DNA of 64,000 nt from Luteimonas cucumeris (GCF_007830035.1 NZ_VLKN01000001.1:620001-684000); one strand, 5' to 3'; positions 7,879 through 16,783 are shown, numbered from the stretch's first letter. Notes: generated by a model not told the origin, from the letters alone. Translations and numbers: made by a program.

Positions 7879-8841
7879 ATGAAGATCCAACTCGCGAGCG
7901 GCGCACTGCTGACGATGCTGGTGCTGTCGTCACCGCTGGCCATGGCCGCCGACGGCCAGTCCAACCCGGAACGCGATCGCCAGTCCATCCTGGCGATGCA
8001 GGGCGAATACATCGTCGACTTCGCGTTCGACGAGACCGTGCTGCTGCAGCCTGGTTACGAGCGCGCTTCCGCGCAGCGCAGTGGCGGCAACGAGACGGTG
8101 ATCGTGGTGCAGGACACGCCGACCAAGGTCGTGCTGCAGCACATCCTGGTCGATGGCAAGAGTGGCCACGTCACCAAGCACTGGCGCCAGGACTGGACCT
8201 ACGAGGCGCCGAGCCGGTTCGAGTTCAGTGCCGACCAGACCTGGCAGGTGCGCGCGATTCCCGCCGGAACGACGCGCGGCGCCTGGACGCAGTGCGTGTA
8301 CGAGGTCAGCGACGCGCCGCGTTACTGCGGCACCGGCCGCTGGACCCACGACAACGGCGTCGCCAACTGGACCAGCGACCTGAGCTGGCGTCCGCTGCCG
8401 CGGCGCGAGTACACCAAGCGTAGCGACTACAACGCGGTATCGGCGATCAACCGCCACACGCTGACGCCCGGTGGCTGGACCCACGAGCAGTTCAACACCA
8501 AGGTGCTGCGCAAGCCTGATGGCTCGCAGGTGGAACTGGCACGCGAGTTCGGTTTCAACGACTACCAGAAGACCGGCGATGTCGATTTCGAGCCGGCCTA
8601 CGATTACTGGAAGGCCACCGGCGACTACTGGGCCAAGGTGCGCACCCGCTGGGATGCGTTCCTGTCGAAGCCGCCGGGCGTGCACCTGAAGACCAAGATC
8701 GACGGCATGGCGATGATCATCCCGCTGTTCGAGCAGGCCGAGTCGCTGCAGCAGGGCAAGCAGGTCGCGGACAAGCAGATCGACGAAGTGTTTGCCAAGT
8801 GGGTCGAGCCTGCGAAAGCCGATACCGTCGCCGCGCGCTGA
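7879..8841 (+). CDS. DUF6607-like secreted protein of the heme locus
   Basis: 320 residues with a clear Sec signal peptide (residues 1-23, ...SSPLAMAADG). The mature part is rich in Trp and Tyr, with repeated segments such as KHWRQDWTYE, WTSDLSWRPLPRREY and YDYWKATGDYWAKVR, and I see no catalytic motif I can name. I recognise it as the DUF6607 type often found next to heme TonB receptors in this order. It begins 107 bases after the receptor stop on the same strand and is probably in the Fur regulon. The periplasmic or outer-membrane role is unknown; heme handling is inference from position. The ATG at 7879 is chosen because it gives the signal peptide. Confidence 0.8.
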   Translation: MKIQLASGALLTMLVLSSPLAMAADGQSNPERDRQSILAMQGEYIVDFAFDETVLLQPGYERASAQRSGGNETVIVVQDTPTKVVLQHILVDGKSGHVTKHWRQDWTYEAPSRFEFSADQTWQVRAIPAGTTRGAWTQCVYEVSDAPRYCGTGRWTHDNGVANWTSDLSWRPLPRREYTKRSDYNAVSAINRHTLTPGGWTHEQFNTKVLRKPDGSQVELAREFGFNDYQKTGDVDFEPAYDYWKATGDYWAKVRTRWDAFLSKPPGVHLKTKIDGMAMIIPLFEQAESLQQGKQVADKQIDEVFAKWVEPAKADTVAAR

Positions 8842-8851
8842 TCGCCTGTGC

Positions 8852-8905
8852 GTAGCCCGGGTAAGCGCAGCGCACCGGGCGCGGCCTGCGGCCATGCTCG
8901 GCTAC
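8852..8905. repeat. Short palindromic intergenic repeat (REP/MITE-like)
   Basis: The block starts GTAGCCCGGG and ends GCTCGGCTAC, i.e. imperfect terminal inverted repeats around internal GC-rich palindromes. This spelling is a common dispersed repeat in GC-rich Proteobacteria; only one copy is clear in this window. Confidence 0.55.
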
Positions 8906-8915
8906 ACGAACAAGT

Positions 8916-8945
8916 AAAAAAAAGCCCGGACGTCGTCGTCCGGGC
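8916..8945 (-). terminator. Rho-independent terminator of the PDZ gene/operon
   Basis: On the minus strand a 9-bp stem (8924-8932 with 8937-8945, GCCCGGACG/CGTCCGGGC) is followed by eight T. It lies 20 bases after the stop of the minus-strand PDZ gene. Confidence 0.9.
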
Positions 8946-8964
8946 AGGGGGCTTCTTCCACGAT

Positions 8965-10221
8965 TCAACGTGTGCCGGTTTTGACCGCTCCGGCGGCGTC
9001 CAGTTCCGCCTGATCGCGCCATGAGTACGTATGGGTGTGGCCATCCTTGTCGACGAGCATGTAGGTGACTGCGTCGGCGTTGCCTGCGAACGACGGCTTG
9101 GCGGGCGCTGGTGGTGGTGCGGGCGGTGCCGGTGGTGTCGGAGGCGCGCTTAGGGCGCCGGTCGGCGGCTTGGGCGGCGTCGGCGGTTTCGGTGCTCGCG
9201 GCGGTGCGGGCGGAGCCGGCGGCAGCGGCGGAAACGCCATCAGCCTGGGCACCTTGATCCGCGTGCTGCCCGGTTTTCTGTCGCGCAGGTAGGTCATCGC
9301 GACCGTCGCGTCTGCCGGCTTGTCGCGTAGCGCGTCCATGGCCTCGCGTGGATTGTTCACCGTCCTGCCGTCGATCTTCTGGATCACGTCGCCTGCCTGC
9401 AGGCCGTCCAGTTCGCCGGCGGAGAGCACCAGCACGCCCTTGTCGGTGCCGAAATAGCGGCCCAGTTGCGGATCGACCGAGGCCAGGTTCAGGCCGTTCC
9501 AGCGGAACGCCGACAGCAGCATCGGTGCCTTGCAGCGATCGCCCTTGCACGGGTCGATGCTGCCGAGGCGGACGATTTCCCGCTCGATTTCCGGCGCCAG
9601 GTCCACCGCCAGATCCTTCAGTCCGGCGAAATATTCCGTCTCGATGTCGCCGAGGTCAGACAAAGTGATGACTCGGCCGATTTCGGCGCCATCGAAGTCT
9701 GGCAGCATGACGACGCGGTCGCCGGCGCGCGGCGTCACGCTGACCACCGTGCCGCGTCCATCGCGTTCGTAGCCGAGTTTCGCGCTGCTGTTTTCCTCGA
9801 GCCCGCCGAGCAGCTTGCGCGCATTGCGCAGGCGCAGTTCGCCGGTGTCGCCGAGGATGCGTGCGCTGTTGACGCTGACCAGGCGGTCGCCGGATTTCAG
9901 GCCTGCCTTGGCCGCGGCGCTGTCGGGGGTGACACCAGCGATGCGCACGCCGGCCTGCGCGTCTGGTGCCAGCAGCACGCCGACAACGGGCCTGCGGTCA
10001 ATGATCCTCTCGACCCGTGCCTGCTGCATGCGCTCCTTGCCCGCCTTCATGGACAGCTCGGCGACCCGCTTCGCGGCACGATTCAGCTCGGCCTGTGCTG
10101 CCGCGAGTTCCTTCTCCGCGGCGGCGTCGCGTTTGGCCGGTGTCTGCGCGGCGGCCGTGCCCGTCAGCAGCAGGCCGAGCGCGGCGGCGAGCAGGGTGGT
10201 TCTGGTGGTGAAAGCAGTCAT
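8965..10221 (-). CDS. Secreted protein with two PDZ domains and a Pro-rich linker
   Basis: 418 residues. Signal peptide (1-25, ending TAAAQ), an Ala/Lys/Glu-rich helical stretch (about 28-65), a first PDZ (about 75-150: VVGVLLAP, DRLVSVNSARI) and a second PDZ (about 265-335: GVLVLSAGELDGLQAGD, VIQKIDGRTV). A linker of alternating Pro/Ala/Lys (about 345-390) and a C-terminal module with TYMLVDKDGHTHTYSW follow. No protease triad is visible, so it is not a DegP-type enzyme but may bind envelope peptides. It is the last gene of the sigma/anti-sigma operon, 25 bases after its neighbour, and is followed by a terminator. A role in envelope-stress sensing is inferred. Confidence 0.82.
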   Translation of the reverse strand: MTAFTTRTTLLAAALGLLLTGTAAAQTPAKRDAAAEKELAAAQAELNRAAKRVAELSMKAGKERMQQARVERIIDRRPVVGVLLAPDAQAGVRIAGVTPDSAAAKAGLKSGDRLVSVNSARILGDTGELRLRNARKLLGGLEENSSAKLGYERDGRGTVVSVTPRAGDRVVMLPDFDGAEIGRVITLSDLGDIETEYFAGLKDLAVDLAPEIEREIVRLGSIDPCKGDRCKAPMLLSAFRWNGLNLASVDPQLGRYFGTDKGVLVLSAGELDGLQAGDVIQKIDGRTVNNPREAMDALRDKPADATVAMTYLRDRKPGSTRIKVPRLMAFPPLPPAPPAPPRAPKPPTPPKPPTGALSAPPTPPAPPAPPPAPAKPSFAGNADAVTYMLVDKDGHTHTYSWRDQAELDAAGAVKTGTR

Positions 10222-10246
10222 GGATGCCTCGAGGAAAAGTGGTTGG

Positions 10247-10822
10247 TCAGTCGACGCGCGCCAGTGCACCGTCGTAACGCTCGCCATTGGCAGCCAGCCA
10301 GCGGCGCGTGCTTTCGAAACCGGTAAGCGAGCGCAAGGCGTCGACCCGGTTGCGCCACAGCCACAGCTGCCGTTCCGGCGACAGTCCGGGCTGCATCAGC
10401 GCGGTATCGATGGCGGCGATACGGGCGTCCATTTCCCCGACCATCGCCGCGGCGGTGGCGCTGGAAACGCGATCGTCGCGTGCGAACTGCAGCAGCGATT
10501 CAAGTCGCGCCGATTCGGCATGCAGTTGCGCCAGCGAGGTCGTTTCGGCTTGCGTGGTGGTCGCTGCAACGACAGGCGCGTCGGCCGCGTCCGTAGCCGG
10601 TGAACTGTCGGGAGTGTGCAGCCGCCAGGGCAGGGCGATGGCGAGCATCAGCGCGGCGGCGATCGCAAGCGGCGTCAGCCATTGACGCCTGCGGCGGTGC
10701 GGCTGCAGCCGCGCCGCCACCCGCGACCAGCCATCGTCCGGTGCGTTTTCGAGCGGCAATGCAGCGAACGCGTCGTGCCAGCTGGCGGGTGGACGGCCGT
10801 GTTGCGGAGAGAAGTCAGGCAT
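10247..10822 (-). CDS. Putative anti-sigma factor, single-pass membrane protein
   Basis: 191 residues: a cytoplasmic N-terminus of about 48 residues ending in the basic PHRRRRQ, one transmembrane helix (about 50-67), and a periplasmic Ala/Thr linker followed by helices (LAQLHAESARLESLLQF). No zinc-binding HxxxCxxC motif is present. Its ATG overlaps the stop of the ECF sigma gene by 8 bases, and this coupling is typical of sigma/anti-sigma pairs; the assignment rests on that context and topology rather than on a recognised domain. Confidence 0.7.
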   Translation of the reverse strand: MPDFSPQHGRPPASWHDAFAALPLENAPDDGWSRVAARLQPHRRRRQWLTPLAIAAALMLAIALPWRLHTPDSSPATDAADAPVVAATTTQAETTSLAQLHAESARLESLLQFARDDRVSSATAAAMVGEMDARIAAIDTALMQPGLSPERQLWLWRNRVDALRSLTGFESTRRWLAANGERYDGALARVD

Positions 10823-11411
10823 GGATCCGGCCCTCGATGGTGGAAGACTCGATCTGCAGCAGGGCGCGCAGGCGACGTGTGCCGCGCGCCAGCTGCGATT
10901 TGGAGAAGCTCGGCGTGCGTTGCATCAGCTGGGCGATTTCTTCGTGCGTATAACCTTCGGCGTGGTACAGCCACAGCACGCTGCGGGTCGCGACCGGCAG
11001 CAGGGCCAGCGTGCGCTGCAGCAGCGCGGCATCGGCGGCGGCCGGTGGCAATGGCGCGTGGTCCTCGGCCAGTTCGCCGGCGGCATCTTCGGGAATCTCG
11101 TGGGCAAGCTTGCGTCCGCGGCGCAGCCGCATCAGCGCCTCGTTGACGGCGATCTGCCGCAGCCAGCCCCAGAACGGGCTGCTGCCGCGAAAATCGCCAA
11201 TCCGGTCGATCACTTTCAACATCGTCTCCTGCAGCACTTCGGCGGCCTCGTCGCGGTCGCCGCCGATCCGCAGCGCCAGGGTGAACACCGGCCGCTCGAA
11301 CCAGCGGTACAACTGCTCGAATGCGACCCGATCGCCGGCTCGGGCCCGCGCCAGCAAGGCGTCGGGCACATCGATCGCGAAGCTGGACGGGCGTATCGAT
11401 TCGGGCGGCAT
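10815..11411 (-). CDS. ECF (sigma-24 type) RNA polymerase sigma factor
   Basis: 198 residues. Region 2 is visible as ARAGDRVAFEQLYRWFERPV and EAAEVLQETMLKVIDRIGDF with FWGWLRQIAVNEAL; region 4 is LPVATRSVLWLYHAEGYTHE with EIAQLMQRTP. It should redirect RNA polymerase to a small envelope-stress type regulon. First gene of a three-gene minus-strand operon with the presumed anti-sigma factor and the PDZ protein. The region 4.2 helix reads SFSKSQLARGTRRLR, slightly unlike RpoE. The inducing signal is unknown. Confidence 0.93.
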   Translation of the reverse strand: MPPESIRPSSFAIDVPDALLARARAGDRVAFEQLYRWFERPVFTLALRIGGDRDEAAEVLQETMLKVIDRIGDFRGSSPFWGWLRQIAVNEALMRLRRGRKLAHEIPEDAAGELAEDHAPLPPAAADAALLQRTLALLPVATRSVLWLYHAEGYTHEEIAQLMQRTPSFSKSQLARGTRRLRALLQIESSTIEGRIHA

Positions 11412-11510
11412 TCCTCCTCCTAGATGCAGGGGCGCGGCAAACCGTCGCAGCGCTCCGGCCGGTCGCGGGCAAGCCCTATACTGGGATCGTCAACTAGGGA
11501 GGGGATCATC

Positions 11511-12473
11511 ATGGGCGGATCATTGCTGCTTGCCATCGTCCTGCTGTTCGCAGGCGTGGTCGTCCTGTTCAAGACCGTGCGCGTCGTGCCGCAGGGTTAT
11601 GAGTGGACCGTCGAGCGTTTCGGGAAATACACCCACACCATGACGCCGGGCCTGCATTTCCTGGTCCCGATCATGTATGGCGTCGGCCGCAAGATCAACA
11701 TGATGGAACAAGTGCTGGAAGTGCCGTCGCAGGACGTGATCACCAAGGACAACGCCGTGGTCAAGGTCGACGGCATCGTGTTCTTCCAGGTGCTGGACGC
11801 GGCCAAGGCCGCCTATGAGGTCGCACAACTGGAAATCGCCACGCTCAACCTGGTGATGACCAACATCCGTACGTCGATCGGCTCGATGGACCTGGACGAG
11901 TCGCTGTCCAAGCGTGACGAGATCAACGCCAAGGTGCTGATGGCCGTCGACCAGGCCACGCATCCGTGGGGCATCAAGGTCAACCGCATCGAGCTCAAGG
12001 ACATCGCGCCGCCGCGCGACCTGGTGGAGGCGATGGCGCGGCAGATGAAGGCCGAGCGCGAGAAGCGCGCCAACATCCTCGAGGCCGAGGGTTTCCGCCA
12101 GGCGGCGATCCTCAAGGCCGAGGGCGAGAAGCAGTCGACCATCCTCGAGGCCGAAGGCAACCGCGAGGCCGCGTTCCGCGACGCCGAGGCACGCGAGCGC
12201 CAGGCCGAGGCCGAGGCCAAGGCGACGCAGATGGTGTCCGAGGCCATCGCCGGCGGCAACGTGCAGGCGATCAACTACTTCGTCGCGCAGAAATACATCG
12301 AGGCGTTCAAGGCGCTGGCCGAGGCCCCGAACCAGAAGTTCGTGATGATGCCGATGGAGTCGGCCGGCGTGATCGGCTCGCTCGGCGGCATCGCCGAACT
12401 GGCGCGCGAAGCGCTGGACCGGCCACGCCTGCCGGCCGCGGCGCCTGTGCCGCCGCCGCGTGCGGGAGGCTGA
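11511..12473 (+). CDS. qmcA: SPFH/stomatin-like membrane protein (QmcA/YbbK type)
   Basis: 320 residues: one N-terminal transmembrane helix (about 2-20), an SPFH/Band 7 domain (about 22-185; VRVVPQGYEWTVERFGKY, NIRTSIGSMDLDESL), then a long Glu/Ala/Arg coiled coil (about 190-260) with repeated EAEG units, and a Pro-rich tail. Such proteins form oligomeric cages on the inner membrane that organise FtsH-like proteases. The ATG at 11511 follows GGGAGGGG, a good ribosome site, and replaces a longer frame from 11424. A -10-like TATACT lies at 11477-11482. It is followed after 3 bases by its usual partner NfeD. Confidence 0.93.
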   Translation: MGGSLLLAIVLLFAGVVVLFKTVRVVPQGYEWTVERFGKYTHTMTPGLHFLVPIMYGVGRKINMMEQVLEVPSQDVITKDNAVVKVDGIVFFQVLDAAKAAYEVAQLEIATLNLVMTNIRTSIGSMDLDESLSKRDEINAKVLMAVDQATHPWGIKVNRIELKDIAPPRDLVEAMARQMKAEREKRANILEAEGFRQAAILKAEGEKQSTILEAEGNREAAFRDAEARERQAEAEAKATQMVSEAIAGGNVQAINYFVAQKYIEAFKALAEAPNQKFVMMPMESAGVIGSLGGIAELAREALDRPRLPAAAPVPPPRAGG

Positions 12474-12476
12474 GCC

Positions 12477-12911
12477 ATGCGCTGGGACGTAGTCGCCTGG
12501 GCGGCGCTGGCCCTGCTGTTGTTCGCGGCCGAAACGGTGGCGCCGGGCGCGTTCATGTTGTGGCTGGGCTTCGCCGCGGTCGCGGTGTTCCTGGCCGTGC
12601 TGGTGGTGCCGGGCATTCCGCTGCTGGCGCAGGTCGCGGCATTCATCGTGCTCAGCTTCGTCGCGATCCAGGTCTACCGGACGAAGTTCCGCAAGCACGA
12701 ACCGCGCAGCGATCAACCAGCACTCAATCGTCGTGCCGAACAGCTGGTCGGGCGCGTGGTGCCGCTGGAGCAGGGCATCGTGCAGGGCCGCGGCCGCGTG
12801 CAGATCGCCGACGCGTACTGGGACGTGACCGGGCCTGACCTGCCCACCGGTACGCCGGTGCGTGTGGTCGCTGCCGACGGCATGACCTTGAAGGTGCAGG
12901 AAGCGGGTTGA
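12477..12911 (+). CDS. NfeD family membrane protein (short form)
   Basis: 144 residues: two or three hydrophobic helices (about 5-60) followed by the soluble OB-fold domain (about 80-143; VGRVVPLEQGIVQGRGRVQI, DVTGPDLPTGTPVRVV). It is the short NfeD form lacking a ClpP-like protease domain. It starts 3 bases after the SPFH gene, the conserved NfeD-stomatin operon, and probably assists the same membrane assembly. Confidence 0.93.
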   Translation: MRWDVVAWAALALLLFAAETVAPGAFMLWLGFAAVAVFLAVLVVPGIPLLAQVAAFIVLSFVAIQVYRTKFRKHEPRSDQPALNRRAEQLVGRVVPLEQGIVQGRGRVQIADAYWDVTGPDLPTGTPVRVVAADGMTLKVQEAG

Positions 12912-12932
12912 GCGCATAGCGGAGGAAGCGAC

Positions 12933-13613
12933 ATGAGGCATGCGCAGGGATGGCTGGTGCCGCTGTTGCTGGCATGCGGCATCGCGCATGGCGACGAGTG
13001 GCGGGAGATTCCCTACAAGGAGGTCGCCCGCATGCAGCTGGTATTGGAAAAGGTCGATACCGACCGGGTATTCACCACTTCCTATTCGATCAAACGGGCC
13101 GATGGCCGTCCTGCGTTGCCGCCCAACCTGCGCGTTGAAGTCGTGGCCGCGGGCAAGGCCGTGCCGCTGCAGGTCGATCCCGACGGCAAGGTGCACCTGC
13201 CGATCCGGCAGGACTGGGTCGACAACCGCGCAACGATACGCATCAACCAGCCCAAGGGATCGATGACGCTGTCGTACGGCTACAAGGCGCGCACGCCGCC
13301 GGGCACGCGGATGCACTACTCGCGGCTGACCGAATCGCTGCAGGTCATGGAGCGTGGCATCGAGCAGGCGGCGGGCCTGCTCAGTTTCCTGGCGCCCGAA
13401 CCTTATGCCTTGGGCATCATGTTTCCTTCCGGCCCGCAGCAGGAGGTGGTGCTGACCTTCCCCGATGGTTCGGTCAAGCGTTTCCGTTCGTCCGGCAGCG
13501 GCAGTTCCGAGGGGATCGACAACCGCCTCGAACTGCCCTGGAACCCGGACTGGCAGGATGCGGAAGTGACCTTCAGCGCGCCACCGCGTTCGGTGCTGCC
13601 CTTGATGAAGTGA
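12933..13613 (+). CDS. Secreted DUF2987-like protein
   Basis: 226 residues with a signal peptide (about 1-20, [10 protein letters not shown]). The mature N-terminus [12 protein letters not shown] resembles DUF2987 proteins; the rest is predominantly beta, with [20 protein letters not shown] and VRADG-like turns, and a single Ser/Gly loop (SSGSGSSEG). No catalytic motif recognised. It starts 21 bases after nfeD and may be co-transcribed. Function unknown; the family call is moderate. Confidence 0.7.
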   Translation: MRHAQGWLVPLLLACGIAHGDEWREIPYKEVARMQLVLEKVDTDRVFTTSYSIKRADGRPALPPNLRVEVVAAGKAVPLQVDPDGKVHLPIRQDWVDNRATIRINQPKGSMTLSYGYKARTPPGTRMHYSRLTESLQVMERGIEQAAGLLSFLAPEPYALGIMFPSGPQQEVVLTFPDGSVKRFRSSGSGSSEGIDNRLELPWNPDWQDAEVTFSAPPRSVLPLMK

Positions 13614-13708
13614 CTGCGTCATCGCACAGCGCCACCGCCGGAAAGCCCGCGCGGACGTCGGCTGGCGTCGTCTGGGATAATGGCGCTCTTTACCCGAGAG
13701 CCGCTCCC

Positions 13709-14824
13709 ATGACCCAGAAGACCGTCCTCAACGATGCCCACCGCGCACTCGGCGCCAAGATGGTCGACTTCGGCGGCTGGGACATGCCGTTGCACTACGG
13801 TTCGCAGGTCGAGGAACACCACCTGGTGCGGCGCGATGCCGGCATGTTCGACGTCAGCCACATGACCGTGGTCGACCTGCGCGGCGCGCGCACCCGCGAG
13901 TTCCTGCGCCACCTGGTCGCCAACTCGGTGGACAAGCTGCAGAAGCCGGGCAAGGCGCTGTACACCTGCATGCTCAACGCGCAGGGCGGCGTGATCGACG
14001 ACCTCATCATCTATTACCTGGCCGAGGACTACTTCCGCCTGGTGGTCAACGCCGCCACCCGCGACAAGGATCTGGCATGGATCACGCAGCAGGCGGCGCC
14101 GTACGCGGTCGAAGTCGGCGAGCGCCCGGAGCTGGCGATGATCGCGGTGCAGGGGCCGACGGCGCGCGAACGCGTGATCGGCCTGTTGTCCGCCGACACT
14201 GCGGCCGCGGCTGGCAAGATCGGCAAGTTCGTCGCCACCGAAGCCGTCACCAGTGATGGCGTGCCGTTGTTCATCGCCCGCACCGGCTACACCGGCGAGG
14301 ACGGCTTCGAGATCATCGTGCCGCAGGACCAGGCCGTCGCGTTGTGGAATGCGCTGCTCGCCGCGGGCGTGAAACCGGCGGGGCTTGGGGCACGCGACAC
14401 GCTGCGCCTGGAAGCCGGCATGAACCTGTATGGTCAGGACATGGACGATACCGTGTCGCCGTACGAAGCGGCGCTGGCCTGGACGGTGGCGCTCGATGCG
14501 GATGCAGAGCAGAAGCCGCGCGACTTCATCGGTCGCGCCGTGCTCGAAAAACAGAAGGCCGAAGGCGCGCCGCGGCAGATGATCGGCGTGGTGATGGACG
14601 ACAAGGGCGTGCTGCGCCATGGCCAGAAGGTGCTGACCGCCAACGGCGATGGCGAAATCCTGTCCGGCACGTTCTCGCCGACGCTGGGCAAGGCGATCGC
14701 ATTCGCCCGCGTGCCCGCGGGCGAGCCGGCCGACGTGCGCGTCGATATCCGCGGCCGCGAGGTGCCGGTGCGAGTGGTCCAGTTCCCGTTCGTGCGCGAC
14801 GGCAAGCCGAAGGAAGGCATCTGA
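13709..14824 (+). CDS. gcvT: Glycine cleavage system T protein (aminomethyltransferase)
   Basis: 371 residues, standard length. Transfers the methylene group of the lipoyl-bound aminomethyl intermediate to tetrahydrofolate, releasing ammonia. Landmarks: [33 protein letters not shown] (folate-binding region), the [12 protein letters not shown] segment and [20 protein letters not shown]. The ATG at 13709 follows a promoter-like GATAAT at 13676-13681. A glycine riboswitch was looked for upstream and not found; only 95 bases separate it from the previous gene. gcvH lies two genes downstream; gcvP is not in the window. Confidence 0.97.
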   Translation: MTQKTVLNDAHRALGAKMVDFGGWDMPLHYGSQVEEHHLVRRDAGMFDVSHMTVVDLRGARTREFLRHLVANSVDKLQKPGKALYTCMLNAQGGVIDDLIIYYLAEDYFRLVVNAATRDKDLAWITQQAAPYAVEVGERPELAMIAVQGPTARERVIGLLSADTAAAAGKIGKFVATEAVTSDGVPLFIARTGYTGEDGFEIIVPQDQAVALWNALLAAGVKPAGLGARDTLRLEAGMNLYGQDMDDTVSPYEAALAWTVALDADAEQKPRDFIGRAVLEKQKAEGAPRQMIGVVMDDKGVLRHGQKVLTANGDGEILSGTFSPTLGKAIAFARVPAGEPADVRVDIRGREVPVRVVQFPFVRDGKPKEGI

Positions 14825-14860
14825 CGGACGCGGGCGAGGCGCCACACGTATAGCCACGAC

Positions 14861-15478
14861 ATGAACAGCGTCGACTACTACTTCAGCCTGTTGTCGCCGT
14901 ATGCCTATCTTGGGCATGCGGCCCTGCTGGAGATGGCGCGCGACACTGGCGTGTCGCTGTCGTATCGACCAGTGCGCATCTTCGACCTGTTCGCGGCCAA
15001 CGGCGGCCTGCCGCTTGGCCAGCGTGCGCCGGCGCGGCAACGTTACCGGCGGCTCGAGCTGCAGCGCTGGCGCGAACATCGCGGCCTGCCGCTGAACCTG
15101 CAGCCGCGCTATTTTCCGGTGGATCCGTCGTTGGCCGATCGCGCGGCGATCGTGCTGGCGGAGGCCGGGATCGATGCTTCCAGCTATGTCGCGTCCGGAT
15201 TCCGTGCGGTGTGGGTGGAGGATCGCGACATCGCCGATCGCGCCACCGTGGCGGCATTGCTGCATGGCGCGGGACACGATGCCGAAGCCATCCTGGTGCA
15301 GGCCGATGGCGACGCTGCCGAAGCGCTTTATCTCGCCAACACCGAGGCGGCCATTGCCGCCGATCTGCCTGGTCTGCCCGGTTACGTACACCGGGGTGAA
15401 GCGTTCTGGGGTCAGGACAGGATCGGGCTGCTGCACGACGCCATCGTCAGCAGGCGCGCGCCCTTCATCGCCGACTGA
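14861..15478 (+). CDS. DsbA/kappa-GST fold isomerase (2-hydroxychromene-2-carboxylate isomerase-like)
   Basis: 205 residues. The N-terminus DYYFSLLSPYAYLGHAAL has the S-PYAYLG signature where Ser replaces the redox cysteine of DsbA, as in HCCA isomerases and kappa-class GSTs. The C-terminal TEAAIAADLPGLPGYVHRGE with FWGQDRIGLL matches the end of that family (GVFGVPT.../FWGQDR). Glutathione-dependent isomerase or transferase activity is likely, but a naphthalene-type pathway is not evident here. It sits between gcvT and gcvH, 36 bases after gcvT, so it probably shares their transcript; the functional link is unclear. Confidence 0.85.
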   Translation: MNSVDYYFSLLSPYAYLGHAALLEMARDTGVSLSYRPVRIFDLFAANGGLPLGQRAPARQRYRRLELQRWREHRGLPLNLQPRYFPVDPSLADRAAIVLAEAGIDASSYVASGFRAVWVEDRDIADRATVAALLHGAGHDAEAILVQADGDAAEALYLANTEAAIAADLPGLPGYVHRGEAFWGQDRIGLLHDAIVSRRAPFIAD

Positions 15479-15564
15479 CCACCGCCGATTCCTTCGCTTA
15501 AACTACGCCTCCACCCTCCCGCCCTACCGTAACCATTGCGGTCAATTGCACCACGGAGCCATCG

Positions 15565-15960
15565 ATGAGCGAGATCCCCGGCGACCTGAAATTCCTGAAA
15601 TCCCACGAGTGGGCCCGCGTCGAAGGCGACGGCAAGATCACGGTCGGCATCTCCGACCATGCCCAGGGCCTGCTCGGCGACCTGGTCTATGTCGAGTTGC
15701 CCAACGTCGGCGACCGCGTGGAAGTCGGTACTGCCTGCGCCGTGGTCGAGTCGGTCAAGGCCGCATCCGACGTCTACCCGCCGGTGACCGGCAAGGTCGT
15801 CGAGGTCAACGCCGCATTGTCGGACAAGCCCGAGACCATCAATGAAGACGCCTACGGCGACGGCTGGATCTTCGTCGTCGAAGCCGAAGAGCCCGAGCAA
15901 CTCAACGAACTGCTCGCTCCGGACGACTACGCCGAGCTGCTGGAAGAGGACGCTCACTGA
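15565..15960 (+). CDS. gcvH: Glycine cleavage system H protein
   Basis: 131 residues. Carries the lipoyl arm that shuttles the aminomethyl group between the P, T and L proteins. The lipoylation lysine is K65 in [15 protein letters not shown]-terminal [10 protein letters not shown] and the C-terminal [18 protein letters not shown] are typical. A terminator hairpin at 16031 follows. Transcribed in the same direction as gcvT. Confidence 0.97.
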   Translation: MSEIPGDLKFLKSHEWARVEGDGKITVGISDHAQGLLGDLVYVELPNVGDRVEVGTACAVVESVKAASDVYPPVTGKVVEVNAALSDKPETINEDAYGDGWIFVVEAEEPEQLNELLAPDDYAELLEEDAH

Positions 15961-16030
15961 TCGTTCACGCCTTGGAGACCGACGCGGATCGCGGCGGTTG
16001 CCTGCTTCCAGATCCACGCATTCCATCCGA

Positions 16031-16063
16031 CCCGCAGCGACGACGCTGCGGGTTTTTTATTTT
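16031..16063 (+). terminator. Rho-independent terminator after gcvH
   Basis: A 9-bp stem (CCCGCAGCG 16031-16039 with CGCTGCGGG 16044-16052), ACGA loop, then TTTTTTATTTT. Confidence 0.95.
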
Positions 16064-16411
16064 CCGACCATGCCGCACGGGCATGTTCGCCCGGTAAAAA
16101 GTTTGCGCAAATTGGCGCAAATCGAGTTGCGCGGGACGCAAAAACGAACCGTTCGTGAATATTTTTTTCGGCCTCATCGGGCCGGCGCGGGCAGCATGCG
16201 AAGCATGCGCGGAACATGGCGCCGAATCCGACGGCATCGGTCATCGCAACGCAAAGCGCAAAGCAGAATGCTTAAAACAAAGCATTTTTGTTACGAGCGT
16301 AATGCGCGCGACAGCTTGGCGCTTCCGCGAACGCGATCGAGCAGCGCCGGATCGGGATCGCGTGTGCCCCAGCCGGGCGCCACGGGGCGCAAAAATAATT
16401 GCTGCAGGGTG
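16064..16411. other. Non-coding region upstream of the histone-like gene
   Basis: About 350 bases with no convincing gene. It contains the palindrome TTTGCGCAAA (about 16100-16109) followed by a further GGCGCAAAT, several A/T tracts in a GC-rich background, and the run AATATTTTTTTCGG near 16158. Possible regulatory DNA for the downstream gene. Confidence 0.5.
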
Positions 16412-16440
16412 TTGACAGTGGAAAAAAGCGTGATTAGGTT
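16412..16440 (+). promoter_or_regulatory. Candidate promoter of the histone H1-like gene
   Basis: TTGACA (16412-16417) with TAGGTT (16435-16440) at a 17-base spacing. If used, the transcript would carry a leader of about 340 bases before the ATG at 16784. Consensus match only. Confidence 0.5.
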
Positions 16441-16444
16441 TCGC

Positions 16445-16783
16445 CCAGCAGACATTGCCTGCCGAAGCGAGTGAGCCGAATCAAACCGAAAGCACGAAGC
16501 AAAACACAGTGCTCCGCCCGGACGTTCTATACGGTGGACTCAGGCTTCGTCTCCCTCGCAAAAACGCAATGCACCGGATCACGACACCCGCGCCGCCCCC
16601 GCGCCGCGGGTGTTCTTGCATCACGCGGATGTATCCGCAGGAGTCCGCAGCTGTCCGCGCGGATTCCATCTGTATCCGTCCCGCTGCGCCTGGCGCAGCG
16701 GCGGTTGGTCGCGGGTCCGACTCCCGCGATGTTGCTGAACCTGGGCAGTTGTATCCGATAGTCCACTGACGAGGAGCCATCCC
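16445..16783 (+). promoter_or_regulatory. Long 5' leader of the histone H1-like gene with TGTATCCG repeats
   Basis: About 340 bases with no supported ORF. TGTATCCG occurs three times (16630-16637, 16671-16678, 16750-16757) and GTCCGC several times between. A hairpin GCTGCGC/GCGCAGC (about 16683-16700) and a tRNA-T-arm-like CGCGGG/CCCGCG hairpin (about 16711-16731) are visible. The ribosome site GAGGAG precedes the ATG. A structured regulatory leader is possible but unproven. Confidence 0.45.

Noticed and set aside
5537-7933. 798-codon minus-strand frame opposite the heme receptor
   Set aside because: No recognisable domain or ribosome site, and antisense to an evident TonB receptor.
13614-13708. 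Possible glycine riboswitch upstream of gcvT
   Set aside because: Only 95 bases are available and no aptamer blocks are present.
16705-16745. tRNA T-arm-like hairpin (CGCGGG...CCCGCG) in the histone leader
   Set aside because: The T-loop lacks TTC (reads TCC) and no acceptor, D or anticodon arms can be drawn around it.
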